DNA of 22,853 nt from Treponema sp. (lineage in GTDB: Bacteria; Spirochaetota; Spirochaetia; Treponematales; Treponemataceae): assembly GCA_018385415.1 (NCBI GenBank), contig JAHAZA010000027.1, positions 1-22,853 on the forward strand. Reading direction: 5' to 3'. A model generated the notes under the pieces. That model did no database searches and was not told the DNA's origin. It saw nothing but the letters and a program-made list of their open reading frames with translations. This document shows, piece after piece, positions 7,639 to 15,829 of this stretch. Position 1 is the stretch's first letter, and each line of letters begins with the position of its first letter. The position numbers were made by a program, and so were the translations under genes.

Positions 7639-9216
7639 CTAAAGGCTGCCTTTAAATTCTCTTGGAGAAACACCTGTATTCTTCTTAAAGATATAGCTGA
7701 AATAATGTGGGTCACTGAAACCGCATTCATAAGCAATGTCATAGCCTTTCATATCTGTTTCTGTCATTAATCTTTTTGCATTTTCAATGCGGACATTTGT
7801 AAGATATTCAATGAACGTAATCTTACATTCCTGTGAGAAAATTGTACTGAAATGATTTGGACTTAAGCACACAGCTTCGGCAACAGTTGTCAATGTTGTA
7901 TTCTGATCTGCGTAATTTTCATCGATATATTTCTTAGCCTTTAAAATAACATCGCCGTATTTACCGGTAATTTTTGAATCTCTGTATTCCAATGCAAAAT
8001 TAAGAACTGATTCAAGTTCTTTTCGGAATTGCTTTTCGTTCTGAACTGCAGTATCAATAAAGCTTCGCTGTAAAATTTCAGGCTTAACTTCTTTAATGTT
8101 ACCGCCAAGATTTTCAAAGAGTTTAGATACAGCAAATATCAAATCTGCTAAAAGATAAGATGCAAAGAACTGGAACTGCCCAGGGTTACTGTTAATAAGT
8201 TCCATAGATTCGTTGATGATTGCAGATATATCATTCTTACCTGCATATTTTAATCGCTCTACCATTGGTGCGTTTTCTTTAAGTTCCAGAAATTCTGTAC
8301 TGTTCATTTGAATATCATCAGTACTGATAATTCTGTTCTGATTTGCAAGATTCTGAATGCCAATAATTTTTTTAGCATCTTCATAGCTTTCACAAATTGA
8401 AGCAAGATGTTCTACAGTCTTTCCGATTGAAGTAACTACAGTAACGTCATCGTTCTGTGTAACAATGTGTTCAATAGTTTCTGCTATTCTGAAAACATTT
8501 TCTTCAAGATCAGTCTGGTTGTTTCCCTTACAAATTGAAATCAACCAGTTAGTATGATGGAAATAGCATACTGTCTGTTCCCAGGTTGAAGAATAGGAAT
8601 TCAGCAGGGAACAGGCATGCTGTTCATTGTCTGTATTGTTAGTCTTACTGCAGATTTTACTGATGATGACCTTGTAATATCTTGAAAGTAAATCAATTCC
8701 CAGCTCCTGGCTTTTTGACATTGCCGATGCCATGTCACCTGAACCATGCACAATATTATTTAAAAATTCTTTGCGAATTAATTTTTCCTGTGATTTTAAT
8801 TCTTCTTTTAAGATTGAAATATCAGAAAGCTGCTTGCGCTCTTTATCGATTGCACCAGCTGCTTTTTTTAATGCACTTTCGATTTCTTCTGAAGTAAATG
8901 GTTTTAAAATATAGTCATCAATCCCGATTGAAATTGCCTTTTTTGCATAATCAAATTCGTCGTGCCCGGAAAGAATAATAATCTTAATCCATGGCTGTAT
9001 TTTTTTAATTGCAGTGGCAAGCTGAAGCCCGTCCATAAAAGGCATCTTAATATCTGTAATCAGAATATCAGGTTTGATTTCATGAATCATTGAAAGCGCA
9101 ATTTCACCATCTGTAGCTTCACCTGCAAAAGTAAAACCAGCACCTTCCCAGTCTACCTTTGTACGGATTCCTTCGAGAACAATTGGCTCATCATCAACTA
9201 AAAAAACGCTATACAT
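7639..9216 (-). CDS. Two-component response regulator, YesN type (REC plus AraC-family HTH)
   Basis: A 525-residue DNA-binding response regulator. The N-terminal receiver domain has the acidic pair D8-D9, phospho-acceptor Asp55 in LITDIKMP, the switch Ser in ILSGHDEF (about 83) and Lys105 in LKPF. About 270 residues without a domain I recognise follow. The C terminus (about 425-525) has two AraC-type helix-turn-helix motifs, including LTTVAEAVCLSPNHFSTIF and YDIAYECGFSDPHYFSYIF. Such proteins normally activate carbohydrate-uptake genes. The ATG is preceded by AGAGGAAG and overlaps the kinase gene by 8 bases, so the pair is co-translated. The obvious target is the convergent ABC operon, whose 3' end lies about 100 bases from this gene's stop. 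Confidence 0.93.
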   Translation of the reverse strand: MYSVFLVDDEPIVLEGIRTKVDWEGAGFTFAGEATDGEIALSMIHEIKPDILITDIKMPFMDGLQLATAIKKIQPWIKIIILSGHDEFDYAKKAISIGIDDYILKPFTSEEIESALKKAAGAIDKERKQLSDISILKEELKSQEKLIRKEFLNNIVHGSGDMASAMSKSQELGIDLLSRYYKVIISKICSKTNNTDNEQHACSLLNSYSSTWEQTVCYFHHTNWLISICKGNNQTDLEENVFRIAETIEHIVTQNDDVTVVTSIGKTVEHLASICESYEDAKKIIGIQNLANQNRIISTDDIQMNSTEFLELKENAPMVERLKYAGKNDISAIINESMELINSNPGQFQFFASYLLADLIFAVSKLFENLGGNIKEVKPEILQRSFIDTAVQNEKQFRKELESVLNFALEYRDSKITGKYGDVILKAKKYIDENYADQNTTLTTVAEAVCLSPNHFSTIFSQECKITFIEYLTNVRIENAKRLMTETDMKGYDIAYECGFSDPHYFSYIFKKNTGVSPREFKGSL

Positions 9217-10666
9217 TCACTTCCTCTGCTACCACAACTGGAATTATAAACGAAATAGTACTGCCTTTTCTATGTTCCGATTCAATCTTAAGGCCTTCAG
9301 TTTTTTCGCCGTAATAAAGCTTCAGTTTTTTATTAACATTATATAATCCGTATACCGATGAAAGTTTTTCTGCATCTTCTGAACCTGATTCAAGTTCCTG
9401 GCTTACTTCTGCAAGACGTTCCGGTGTAAAACCTGCACCGTCATCTTCTACAGAAAACCTGATGAACTGTTTATTCTCGTCCTTGTAATCAACATTCACA
9501 ATCAGATGTCCCCGTCCCCGTTTATTTTTAATACCATGATAGATTGCATTTTCTACAAGTGGCTGAAGTGTAAGCTTAATCATTTTGAGATCAGCCAGCT
9601 CATCGTTCACATTGATTTCATAATTTAAAATATCGTTATAACGGATTTTCTGGATCGTAAGATAATTACGAATATGATCAAGTTCCTGTTGAACTGTAAT
9701 CCACTCATGGCCGCGGCTTAAAGAAATTCGAAGGAAATTTGAAAATGCCTTTGTAATTTTTACAACTTCCTCAGTCTGTTCCTGTTCTGCAAGCCAGATA
9801 ATTGTATCAAAAGTGTTGTACAAAAAGTGGGGAGTAATCTGAGCCTGCAGTGCTTTAACCTCAGCCTTCTGAAAATTTCGCTGTTCCTCAATATTTTTTT
9901 TAAGCAGAATATCAATCTGCTCTGCCATTGAGTTCATATTTTTTGCAAGAGGAGAAAGTTCTTCTACATCCGGAACATTAACACGGGCTTCCAGATTTCC
10001 CTGAGAAATTTCTGTTGAAAGACTCTGCATATCTTTTAACGGCTGCTTGATTGATTTTGAAACTATAATGTAACCGTTTATTGAAACAGCAAGTGAGAAC
10101 AAAATGATTACAACCTGCAGGAATGAAAGTACAAGTGATGATTTTTTAATCGAAGCATTTGTCTTGTCAGCAGATTCAGTTTCTGCAAGAATAAAATCCT
10201 GCATGATGTCAGAAAACAATGCCGTGATAGTTCTTATTTCTTCAAGCTGTGCTTCATTTTCTGTTACAGAGCAGCCGTTTTTAATTTGTACTTCAAGCAG
10301 CTGTACATTACGTTTCAATGTAGTGCAGGCTCTGAATGCAACATCCAGCTTCTGCTTATTTTCTCTTGATTTTGTATTGATCTGCATTTCATCGATTCCA
10401 TCAAAAATCGACTGAACCATACCGTATGGTTTACCAGTATAAAAATCTTTTTTACCGTTTACGATTTCCCAAAGTTCATTAGGAATATCAACTTTTGCAA
10501 TCTGATTAATCTGGTTTGCAGTCCCTACATTGGTAATGATGCTGTCATATTGTGATGTATGAATCTGAGTAACAACAGTAGAATAAATTGCAGGAATGAT
10601 CATAATTCCGATAATGAATACATATGACAGCTGCAAGGTTTTTGTAAAACTTTTTTTACTTTTAAT
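9209..10666 (-). CDS. Sensor histidine kinase, YesM/LytS type (HAMP, His_kinase, HATPase_c), probable ATT start
   Basis: A membrane sensor kinase of about 485 residues. In order it has a basic N terminus (KIKSKKSFTK), TM1 (LSYVFIIGIMIIPAIYS), about 140 mostly helical extracytoplasmic residues with no PAS or Cache domain that I recognise, TM2 (VLSFLQVVIILFSLAVSI), a HAMP linker, the phospho-acceptor His280 in QITPHFLYNT, and an ATPase domain with LVENAIYHG (N box) and EDDGAGF (G1). The frame has no ATG, GTG or TTG before a TTG at 10636, which lacks a ribosome binding site and would remove the basic leader. AAGGGGGT (10681-10674) lies 7 bases before an ATT at 10666, so I place the start there. 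The alternative TTG start gives 475 residues. The gene follows the binding-protein stop within 2 bases. Confidence 0.88.
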   Translation of the reverse strand: MKSKKSFTKTLQLSYVFIIGIMIIPAIYSTVVTQIHTSQYDSIITNVGTANQINQIAKVDIPNELWEIVNGKKDFYTGKPYGMVQSIFDGIDEMQINTKSRENKQKLDVAFRACTTLKRNVQLLEVQIKNGCSVTENEAQLEEIRTITALFSDIMQDFILAETESADKTNASIKKSSLVLSFLQVVIILFSLAVSINGYIIVSKSIKQPLKDMQSLSTEISQGNLEARVNVPDVEELSPLAKNMNSMAEQIDILLKKNIEEQRNFQKAEVKALQAQITPHFLYNTFDTIIWLAEQEQTEEVVKITKAFSNFLRISLSRGHEWITVQQELDHIRNYLTIQKIRYNDILNYEINVNDELADLKMIKLTLQPLVENAIYHGIKNKRGRGHLIVNVDYKDENKQFIRFSVEDDGAGFTPERLAEVSQELESGSEDAEKLSSVYGLYNVNKKLKLYYGEKTEGLKIESEHRKGSTISFIIPVVVAEEVNV

Positions 10667-10668
10667 TT

Positions 10669-11706
10669 TTAGTACCCCCTTGGTTTGTAAAGGGAGAAGT
10701 CATCGTTTTCTGTAAACACTGATTCGTGCATATATGTTACTTTAGGAATTTCTTTTCCGCTGGCGATCTGTTTTACAAGCTCCATCAGAATTGGTCCAAG
10801 ATTTGGATTGCATTCAACAACGCAGTTCAATTTTCCTTGAATTAATGCATCAATTGATTTTTGTTCTGCATCGATTGAAATAATGATTGTATCATTTGCA
10901 GGAACCTGCTTCTGCTTAAGGGAATCTAAAAGGCCAAGTGTCATTGAATCATTATGAGAATAAATTGCATCAATCTTGTGACCTTTGTACATCAGCTGGC
11001 CTTTGCTTTCCACAAGAATCTTATCCATAATTTCTTTACCACGAGAACGCAAAAAATCACCGTCTTCAGAATATACGATATTGTATCTTGGATCATCTTT
11101 GATTACACTTCTGAAACCTTCTGCTCTTCCAGTTGCAACAGAAGAATTTTCAGTTCCCGAAAATTCCACAATATTAATTCTGTAACGATTATCCTTTGCA
11201 CATTTTTCTACAAGGAATTTTGCAGCACTGCGACCTTCCTCAAATCCATTTTCACCAAGAAAACCTGCATACAAAGAAGGATCTGCCTTAATCTGCCGGT
11301 CAACAATTATCACAGGAATACCGGCATCTTTAGCTTCCTGAAGAACATTATCCCATCCATCTTCCACAATCGGAACAAATGCAATTACATCAACCTGATA
11401 GACAATAAAAGAACGAATTGCCTTTAACTGATTTTCCTGCTTCTGCTGAGCATCATCAAAAATAAGCTGAATATTCTTCGCTTCAGCCGCTTCAATTATA
11501 GACTGAGTATTTCTTGTACGCCATGCACTTTCAGAACCAATCTGCGAAAAACCAAGAATGAGACGTTCAGAAGGAATTTCTTCGTTCTTTTGTCTGTCGA
11601 AAATATTGGCTGTATTTCCGCGGATTTTAATAAAAAGAAAAACAGCAAGAATTACAAGAATTAATGAGAAGCCTGATATTAAGATTACTTTTGTTGAATG
11701 CTTCAT
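10669..11706 (-). CDS. Membrane-anchored YtfQ-like sugar-binding protein, probable sensory partner of the kinase
   Basis: A 345-residue periplasmic-binding-fold protein. The N terminus MKHSTK plus a single hydrophobic span (about 8-27) has no lipobox Cys and no clear signal peptidase site, so it looks like an uncleaved anchor. The rest follows E. coli YtfQ closely: GFSQIGSESAWRTRN, QQKQENQLKAIRSF, DAGIPVIIVDRQ, SGDFLRSRGKEIMD, SIDAEQ and a C terminus ending RGY. Its neighbours are a kinase lacking a sensory domain and a response regulator, with no permease on its strand, so I infer that it binds sugar and signals to the kinase instead of feeding transport. A known parallel is XylFII-LytS of Clostridium beijerinckii. 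The ATG has no strong ribosome binding site. Confidence 0.88.
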   Translation of the reverse strand: MKHSTKVILISGFSLILVILAVFLFIKIRGNTANIFDRQKNEEIPSERLILGFSQIGSESAWRTRNTQSIIEAAEAKNIQLIFDDAQQKQENQLKAIRSFIVYQVDVIAFVPIVEDGWDNVLQEAKDAGIPVIIVDRQIKADPSLYAGFLGENGFEEGRSAAKFLVEKCAKDNRYRINIVEFSGTENSSVATGRAEGFRSVIKDDPRYNIVYSEDGDFLRSRGKEIMDKILVESKGQLMYKGHKIDAIYSHNDSMTLGLLDSLKQKQVPANDTIIISIDAEQKSIDALIQGKLNCVVECNPNLGPILMELVKQIASGKEIPKVTYMHESVFTENDDFSLYKPRGY

Positions 11707-11807
11707 TAATTAATTTGACCCGATGTAAAGAATAAATTGCCGCTTACCATTTCCTGTGAATATGGACTGATTGCAGCAGGAGCGTTTTGTGTTGAAATTT
11801 TTCCCAT

Positions 11808-11813
11808 ATTATA
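11808..11813 (-). promoter_or_regulatory. Candidate -10 box for the sensory operon
   Basis: In the 133-base gap upstream of the sensor gene, the minus strand carries TATAAT (11813-11808) but no good -35, which would suit a regulated promoter. Flanking it are CCATAT (minus strand 11830-11825) and ATATGG (11809-11804), the same half-sites as in the palindrome ahead of the transporter operon, here in opposite order and 15 bases apart. No terminator was found between the upstream EamA gene and this operon. Confidence 0.3.
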
Positions 11814-11839
11814 ATTTTACAATGATATGGAGCTTGGGT

Positions 11840-12814
11840 CTATATTTTTTTTTCAGAATGCTTTCTTCCCAGAACCTCACGAAGCACAACACAACCGATA
11901 ATAATCAAGCCACCAATAATGCAGAATATATCTGGAACCTCGTGAACAAAAATCAAAACCCATACTGGATTCATCAATGGTTCAATCATTGTAATAAGTG
12001 AAGCTGATAAAGCACGAACAGTTTTAATACCAACAGCGTACATGTAATTAGGAAGCCCCATCTGAACAGTTCCAAGAAGAACAAGAAAGATAAGTGATTT
12101 TACATCAGGCATTCCATTACCAGCTGCAAAACCTGCACTGATTCCGAATACAGCTGTAATAATTTGTGCAATCATAAAGGCATCGTTGGAGCTGTTAGCA
12201 TCACTGTCTTCAACGCCTGCTTCAACTGCCGCAATCTGTTGTTTTCTCTGAAATAAAGTTGTTAGACCAAATGTAATTCCAGATACAAATCCAAGGATGT
12301 TTCCTAAAACTTCAGTCTGTGCAAATTCCCCTGATGAAGCACCAAAAATTGTATCAGCAAAAAACAGAAGCATTCCGATTACAACACCACCAATAGTGAT
12401 GTAATCTACCTTCGTATTTTTTTCGCGAAGAAGAAATGGTCCAAAAGAAATTACCCATATTGGGAATGTATATTGAAGAAGAACTGCATTTGCTGCATAA
12501 GTCAATTTATTTGCAATACAAAAGGTAATCATTGTAAGAGCATAAGTGACAGCTGAAATCCAGAGATATATTGTTCGTTTTTTATCAACCGGCGGTTTTG
12601 TCTTTACTTCAGTATTTTCTTTTTCTGAAACTTTTGATCTGATTACAAAACGTGGAAATTTTTTTGAAAGTGCTGCAATTGTAAAAAAAGCAACCAAGCT
12701 TCGAAACCCTGCAATTGCAAATGAGTTAACAGTTACATATTTAATAAAAATTCCTGCAAGACTCCATCCTAAAGAACAAATAACAAGAGATAGAACACCA
12801 CTAAATTTTTTCAT
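11840..12814 (-). CDS. EamA/DMT-superfamily transporter (10 TM)
   Basis: A 324-residue inner-membrane transporter of the drug/metabolite superfamily, with two EamA repeats of about five helices each. The first repeat begins LVICSLGWSLAGIFIKYV and ends near the TYAANAVLLQYTFPIWV segment; the second ends IEPLMNPVWVLIFVHEVP. Both segments are typical of EamA proteins that export amino acids or metabolites. Two unusually polar cytoplasmic loops occur, around 58-80 (KVSEKENTEVKTKPPVDKK) and 195-212. The gene starts 9 bases after the LysE-like gene stops, so the two form an operon. The substrate is unknown; pairing with LysE and a divergent MocR regulator suggests amino acids or B6-related amines. 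Confidence 0.88.
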   Translation of the reverse strand: MKKFSGVLSLVICSLGWSLAGIFIKYVTVNSFAIAGFRSLVAFFTIAALSKKFPRFVIRSKVSEKENTEVKTKPPVDKKRTIYLWISAVTYALTMITFCIANKLTYAANAVLLQYTFPIWVISFGPFLLREKNTKVDYITIGGVVIGMLLFFADTIFGASSGEFAQTEVLGNILGFVSGITFGLTTLFQRKQQIAAVEAGVEDSDANSSNDAFMIAQIITAVFGISAGFAAGNGMPDVKSLIFLVLLGTVQMGLPNYMYAVGIKTVRALSASLITMIEPLMNPVWVLIFVHEVPDIFCIIGGLIIIGCVVLREVLGRKHSEKKI

Positions 12815-12823
12815 AATACAACT

Positions 12824-13423
12824 CTACTTGAAAATAATAAGACTAACTGCACAAAGAATAAGCGAAACCGCCATTACAATGTTTACAAGCTTTGTATGAT
12901 TGATAAAGAATTTCTGCAATGCAGCTCCTGTAAATAACCATACAAGATTTGCAATTGGTCCAGTCAAAGGAAGAAGAAGCCCCGTAATAAAAATTGGCCA
13001 GAACTCTCGCGTATTCGGAAGGATAAAAGTACTGATTGCAGTAATGCATGAAATCATTACTTTTACATTTGTAAGCTGAACTAAAAGTCCTCTCACAAAT
13101 CCAGGCTTCTTTACTTTTTCAGGATCATCTGTATAAGAGGAACTAAGCATATGAATCGCAAGATAAACAAGATAAGCTGCTCCAATAAACGAAAGATATT
13201 TTACTTTGTCGTTTAATGCTGTTCCTAAAAAATAACATACAAGTGCAGAACTTGTACTTACGATTACAAAACCAATTAATAGTCCAAGCCACTGACGCAT
13301 TGCAACCTTACGACCATATTGAATCGCTGTACCAAGTGAACAAAGATTTGCTGGTCCTGGAGTGATGGCAGTAATGTAAACGTAATAAAGAAATGGAATT
13401 ACCTGCTCTGGTTTTAAAATCAT
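12824..13423 (-). CDS. LysE/RhtB-family amino-acid exporter
   Basis: A 199-residue membrane protein with about six hydrophobic segments, the usual size of LysE/RhtB exporters. The hallmark ITPGPANLCSLGTAIQYGRK stretch lies in the first helix and loop; NVKVMISCITAISTFI and GPIANLVWLFTGA fit the second half of the fold. It exports an amino acid or derivative, but the substrate cannot be read from sequence. It is the first gene of a two-gene operon with the EamA transporter. It is transcribed divergently from the MocR regulator, from a promoter overlapping that of mocR. No strong Shine-Dalgarno precedes the ATG. Confidence 0.9.
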   Translation of the reverse strand: MILKPEQVIPFLYYVYITAITPGPANLCSLGTAIQYGRKVAMRQWLGLLIGFVIVSTSSALVCYFLGTALNDKVKYLSFIGAAYLVYLAIHMLSSSYTDDPEKVKKPGFVRGLLVQLTNVKVMISCITAISTFILPNTREFWPIFITGLLLPLTGPIANLVWLFTGAALQKFFINHTKLVNIVMAVSLILCAVSLIIFK

Positions 13424-13451
13424 AGATACATTTTATCGGAATATAAATAAA

Positions 13452-13479
13452 ATTAAAATACATTATCTGGTATTGTCAA
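13452..13479 (-). promoter_or_regulatory. Promoter of the lysE-eamA operon
   Basis: On the minus strand TTGACA (13479-13474) is followed after 16 bases by TTTAAT (13457-13452). The -35 overlaps the -35 of the divergent mocR promoter base for base, so the two promoters should compete for polymerase. Confidence 0.5.
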
Positions 13480-13500
13480 AATATTTAAATTTTCTATAAT
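13473..13500 (+). promoter_or_regulatory. Promoter of the MocR-type regulator gene
   Basis: TTGTCA (13473-13478), a 16-base spacer and a perfect TATAAT (13495-13500). The expected start is near 13507, giving a leader of about 35 bases with AGAGGGAA (13528-13535) as ribosome binding site. A near-repeat of ATTGTCA (13472-13478) occurs as AATGTCA at 13505-13511, 33 bases away, and could be a MocR direct-repeat site. Confidence 0.6.
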
Positions 13501-13541
13501 TTACAATGTCAGTTAAATTTATCTTTTAGAGGGAATTTTCG

Positions 13542-14945
13542 ATGTTCACAATGGAATTAAATACAGATAATCGTATACCACTTTATCAGCAGATATATGA
13601 ATTTATCAAAACAGAAATCATAAACGGAAACATTGCCAGTGATGAAAAGCTTCCTTCCAAAAGAACTCTTGCAAAAAATCTTGGCATCAGCACTTTAACT
13701 GTAGAAACTGCATATTCCCAGTTAAACGCAGAAGGCTTTATTTATTCCCTTCCAAAAAAAGGATACTTTGCTTCTAAACTCAAAATGACTGCACCCCTAG
13801 CAACAAGCAATTCAGAAAAAAAATCTACCGCCACTAATTCCCGCCCTGCTCAGTCGCAGCCGGAATACACCATTAACTTCTCTGACAGCCAGACCGATCC
13901 AGAAAGCTTTCCTTTTTCTGTTTGGGCAAAGCTCCTTCGCGAAGTTCTCAACACACACCAATACGATGTAATGAAAAACTCTCCGGCTCAAGGCACTTTA
14001 GTCCTTCGAAAGGCAATCGCAAAACACCTGCATCAATTCCGCGGAATGGATGTAAATCCTGACCAGATTGTAATCGGTGCCGGAACAGAATACCTTTATA
14101 CGCTTTTAATTCAACTGTTCGGATTTGATAAAACTTACGCCATTGAAGATCCCTGCCATAAAAAAATTTCAAAAATTTACAACAGCTTCGGTGTAAAGAC
14201 AGTACATATTCCCATGGACGAAAAAGGGATTCTCATAAAATGTCTTAATTCTAAAAAGGCTGATATTGTTCATATCTCTCCATCCCATCACTTTCCAACC
14301 GGAATCATCATGCCCGTTACACGCCGTTATGAGCTTCTAAACTGGGCATCAGAAAAAAGCGGACGTTATTTAATCGAAGATGATTATGATAGTGAATTTC
14401 GCTTCAACGGAAAGCCGCTTCCAACAATGCAAAGCATCGATAATTTTGAAAGAGTAATTTACATGAACACTTTTACAAAAACTCTTTCGTCAACAATCCG
14501 TATCAGTTACATGGTTCTTCCTAAAATACTTATGGAGGAATTTTCACGGAAACTGAATTTTTATTCATGTACCGTTCCTGTTATGGACCAGTACACTCTT
14601 GCTTCATTTATTGACCAGAATTATTTTGAAAAACACATCAACAGAATGCGAAAATCATGCGGATTAAAGCGAGATACATTTTTTTCTGCAATCGAAAAAT
14701 ATGACAGAAAAAAACATTTTTCAATCATGGAAGGTGATGCAGGACTTCACTTTCTTTTAAAGGTATCACAGGAATGTCTTGCAAAATTTACAGACAGCCT
14801 TATATCAAAAAAGATTAAACTGACTTCCGTTGCTGAATATTACAACAGACCGTCTGATCAAAATCAAAATATGTTTGTAATTAATTATTCATCGATACCA
14901 TTAAATAAAATTGATGAAATTGTTAAAGAACTAACAACGGTATAA
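13542..14945 (+). CDS. MocR-family transcriptional regulator (GntR HTH plus aminotransferase-like PLP domain)
   Basis: A 467-residue regulator. Residues 1-75 form a GntR winged helix-turn-helix (PLYQQIYEFIKTEIINGN, LPSKRTLAKNLGIS, LNAEGFIYSLPKKGYF). A polar linker of about 40 residues (Ser/Thr/Asn-rich) leads to a fold-type I aminotransferase domain with IVIGAGTEYLYTLL, EDDYDSEFRF and the PLP Schiff-base Lys313 in NTFTKTLSSTIRISY. MocR proteins use PLP and amino compounds as effectors. They often control a divergent transporter or B6 gene, here lysE-eamA. The ATG at 13542 has AGAGGGAA in good position. PLP binding is inferred from conserved residues; autoregulation is likely given the overlapping promoters. 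Confidence 0.92.
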   Translation: MFTMELNTDNRIPLYQQIYEFIKTEIINGNIASDEKLPSKRTLAKNLGISTLTVETAYSQLNAEGFIYSLPKKGYFASKLKMTAPLATSNSEKKSTATNSRPAQSQPEYTINFSDSQTDPESFPFSVWAKLLREVLNTHQYDVMKNSPAQGTLVLRKAIAKHLHQFRGMDVNPDQIVIGAGTEYLYTLLIQLFGFDKTYAIEDPCHKKISKIYNSFGVKTVHIPMDEKGILIKCLNSKKADIVHISPSHHFPTGIIMPVTRRYELLNWASEKSGRYLIEDDYDSEFRFNGKPLPTMQSIDNFERVIYMNTFTKTLSSTIRISYMVLPKILMEEFSRKLNFYSCTVPVMDQYTLASFIDQNYFEKHINRMRKSCGLKRDTFFSAIEKYDRKKHFSIMEGDAGLHFLLKVSQECLAKFTDSLISKKIKLTSVAEYYNRPSDQNQNMFVINYSSIPLNKIDEIVKELTTV

Positions 14946-14971
14946 AAAAACCGTGAATCTTATGTTCACGG
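14944..14971 (-). terminator. Terminator of the thioesterase gene (between convergent genes)
   Basis: CCGTGAA (14951-14957) pairs with TTCACGG (14965-14971) around a seven-base loop. Read on the minus strand, the stem is followed by seven T (14950-14944), so it terminates the thioesterase transcript. On the plus strand the stem lies just past the mocR stop, with a poorer downstream tract (GTATTTTATTT), so it may also slow the opposing transcript. Confidence 0.82.
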
Positions 14972-14980
14972 TCTGGTATT

Positions 14981-15700
14981 TTATTTAATCATTTTAATTA
15001 CTGCTTTTAAATCACTTTTATCCTGTGACTTAATTGTAATTCTATAACCATCGTCTTCAGTTGCAAAACCACAATTTACTGTTTCGTCATACTTAATGGC
15101 AGATTTATACATAATGATAAACTCATTTAATTCCCCTGCCTGATAAACTTCTTCTGGAAGAATGTTTGTTGCAAGATCAAGGTAATAAACATTGTTCATA
15201 TGCTTATTTGCATCAATAAAGTTTCTTTCAATATGAAATTCTTTTTCATAGTCAGTTTTTTCACTTTCTTTTAATTTTTCAATCCATGAATAATTAAAGT
15301 TCGTGCGTTCTGGTTCGCTGCCGTAAGCTTCATATAATTCTGGTGAAATCCGTTCAAGACGAAGTGTTTTTGCATTGATACGAATCCAGTTTGAAAGACC
15401 AGTTAGACAAAGTTCATTTTTTTCGTTGTATACTTCAAACTCACGACTTGCCTGAACGCCTTTCATATCACGGCTCCATGTTTTAATTGTAACTGTTTCA
15501 CCGTACTGAGGACGCTTTGTTATTTTTACATGATAACCTGTTAAAAACCAGCGACCTTCACTTTCATTAATATCATCTTTTGCAACATGGCTGTGCATTG
15601 ATGCAACATTTTCAAAAAGTTTAAGAAGTGATGTATTTGTTAAATTATAATCTTTATTAATATCGCTGTAACCGATATAAAATTTTGCTGTGAATACCAT
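14981..15700 (-). CDS. Acyl-ACP thioesterase (FatA/FatB-like, double hotdog)
   Basis: A 239-residue cytoplasmic enzyme of the bacterial Acyl-ACP_TE family, which hydrolyses acyl-ACP to free fatty acid and so sets acyl chain release. The first hotdog domain (about 1-130) includes FYIGYSDINKDYNLTNTSLL and GRWFLTGYHVKI. The second includes DANKHMNNVYYLDLA, whose Asp/Asn/His pattern matches the catalytic region of plant and bacterial FatA-like enzymes (DxNxHxNN). Length is typical for bacterial members. GAGGAAA precedes the ATG with good spacing. It is transcribed alone, divergent from iorA, with its own promoter and terminator. Confidence 0.88.
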   Translation of the reverse strand: MVFTAKFYIGYSDINKDYNLTNTSLLKLFENVASMHSHVAKDDINESEGRWFLTGYHVKITKRPQYGETVTIKTWSRDMKGVQASREFEVYNEKNELCLTGLSNWIRINAKTLRLERISPELYEAYGSEPERTNFNYSWIEKLKESEKTDYEKEFHIERNFIDANKHMNNVYYLDLATNILPEEVYQAGELNEFIIMYKSAIKYDETVNCGFATEDDGYRITIKSQDKSDLKAVIKMIK

Positions 15701-15717
15701 TTATTTCCTCTTCATTC

Positions 15718-15744
15718 ATTATATAAAAATTTTAATTTTGTCAA
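15718..15744 (-). promoter_or_regulatory. Promoter of the thioesterase gene
   Basis: Minus strand TTGACA (15744-15739) and TATAAT (15723-15718) both match consensus perfectly, but the spacer is 15 bases, shorter than the ideal 17, which should lower activity. The predicted start near 15711 leaves a short leader holding the ribosome binding site. Confidence 0.5.
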
Positions 15745-15794
15745 AAGTATTTAACTCTTTTTTAAAAAGAATCCTTTCCTGTCCACAGAATAGA

Positions 15795-15823
15795 TTTATA
15801 TCTCTTTAATTTTATGATATAAT
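15795..15823 (+). promoter_or_regulatory. iorAB promoter giving a leaderless mRNA
   Basis: TTTATA (15795-15800), a 17-base spacer, then a perfect TATAAT (15818-15823). Only six bases (AATTCT) separate the -10 box from the iorA ATG at 15830, so transcription should start at or next to the start codon. No Shine-Dalgarno sequence is present. Confidence 0.55.
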
Positions 15824-15829
15824 AATTCT

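Noticed and set aside
10954..11427. 157-residue plus-strand ORF
   Set aside because: It lies antisense within the well-supported binding-protein gene, is rich in Cys, Phe and Ile without any motif, and has no ribosome binding site.
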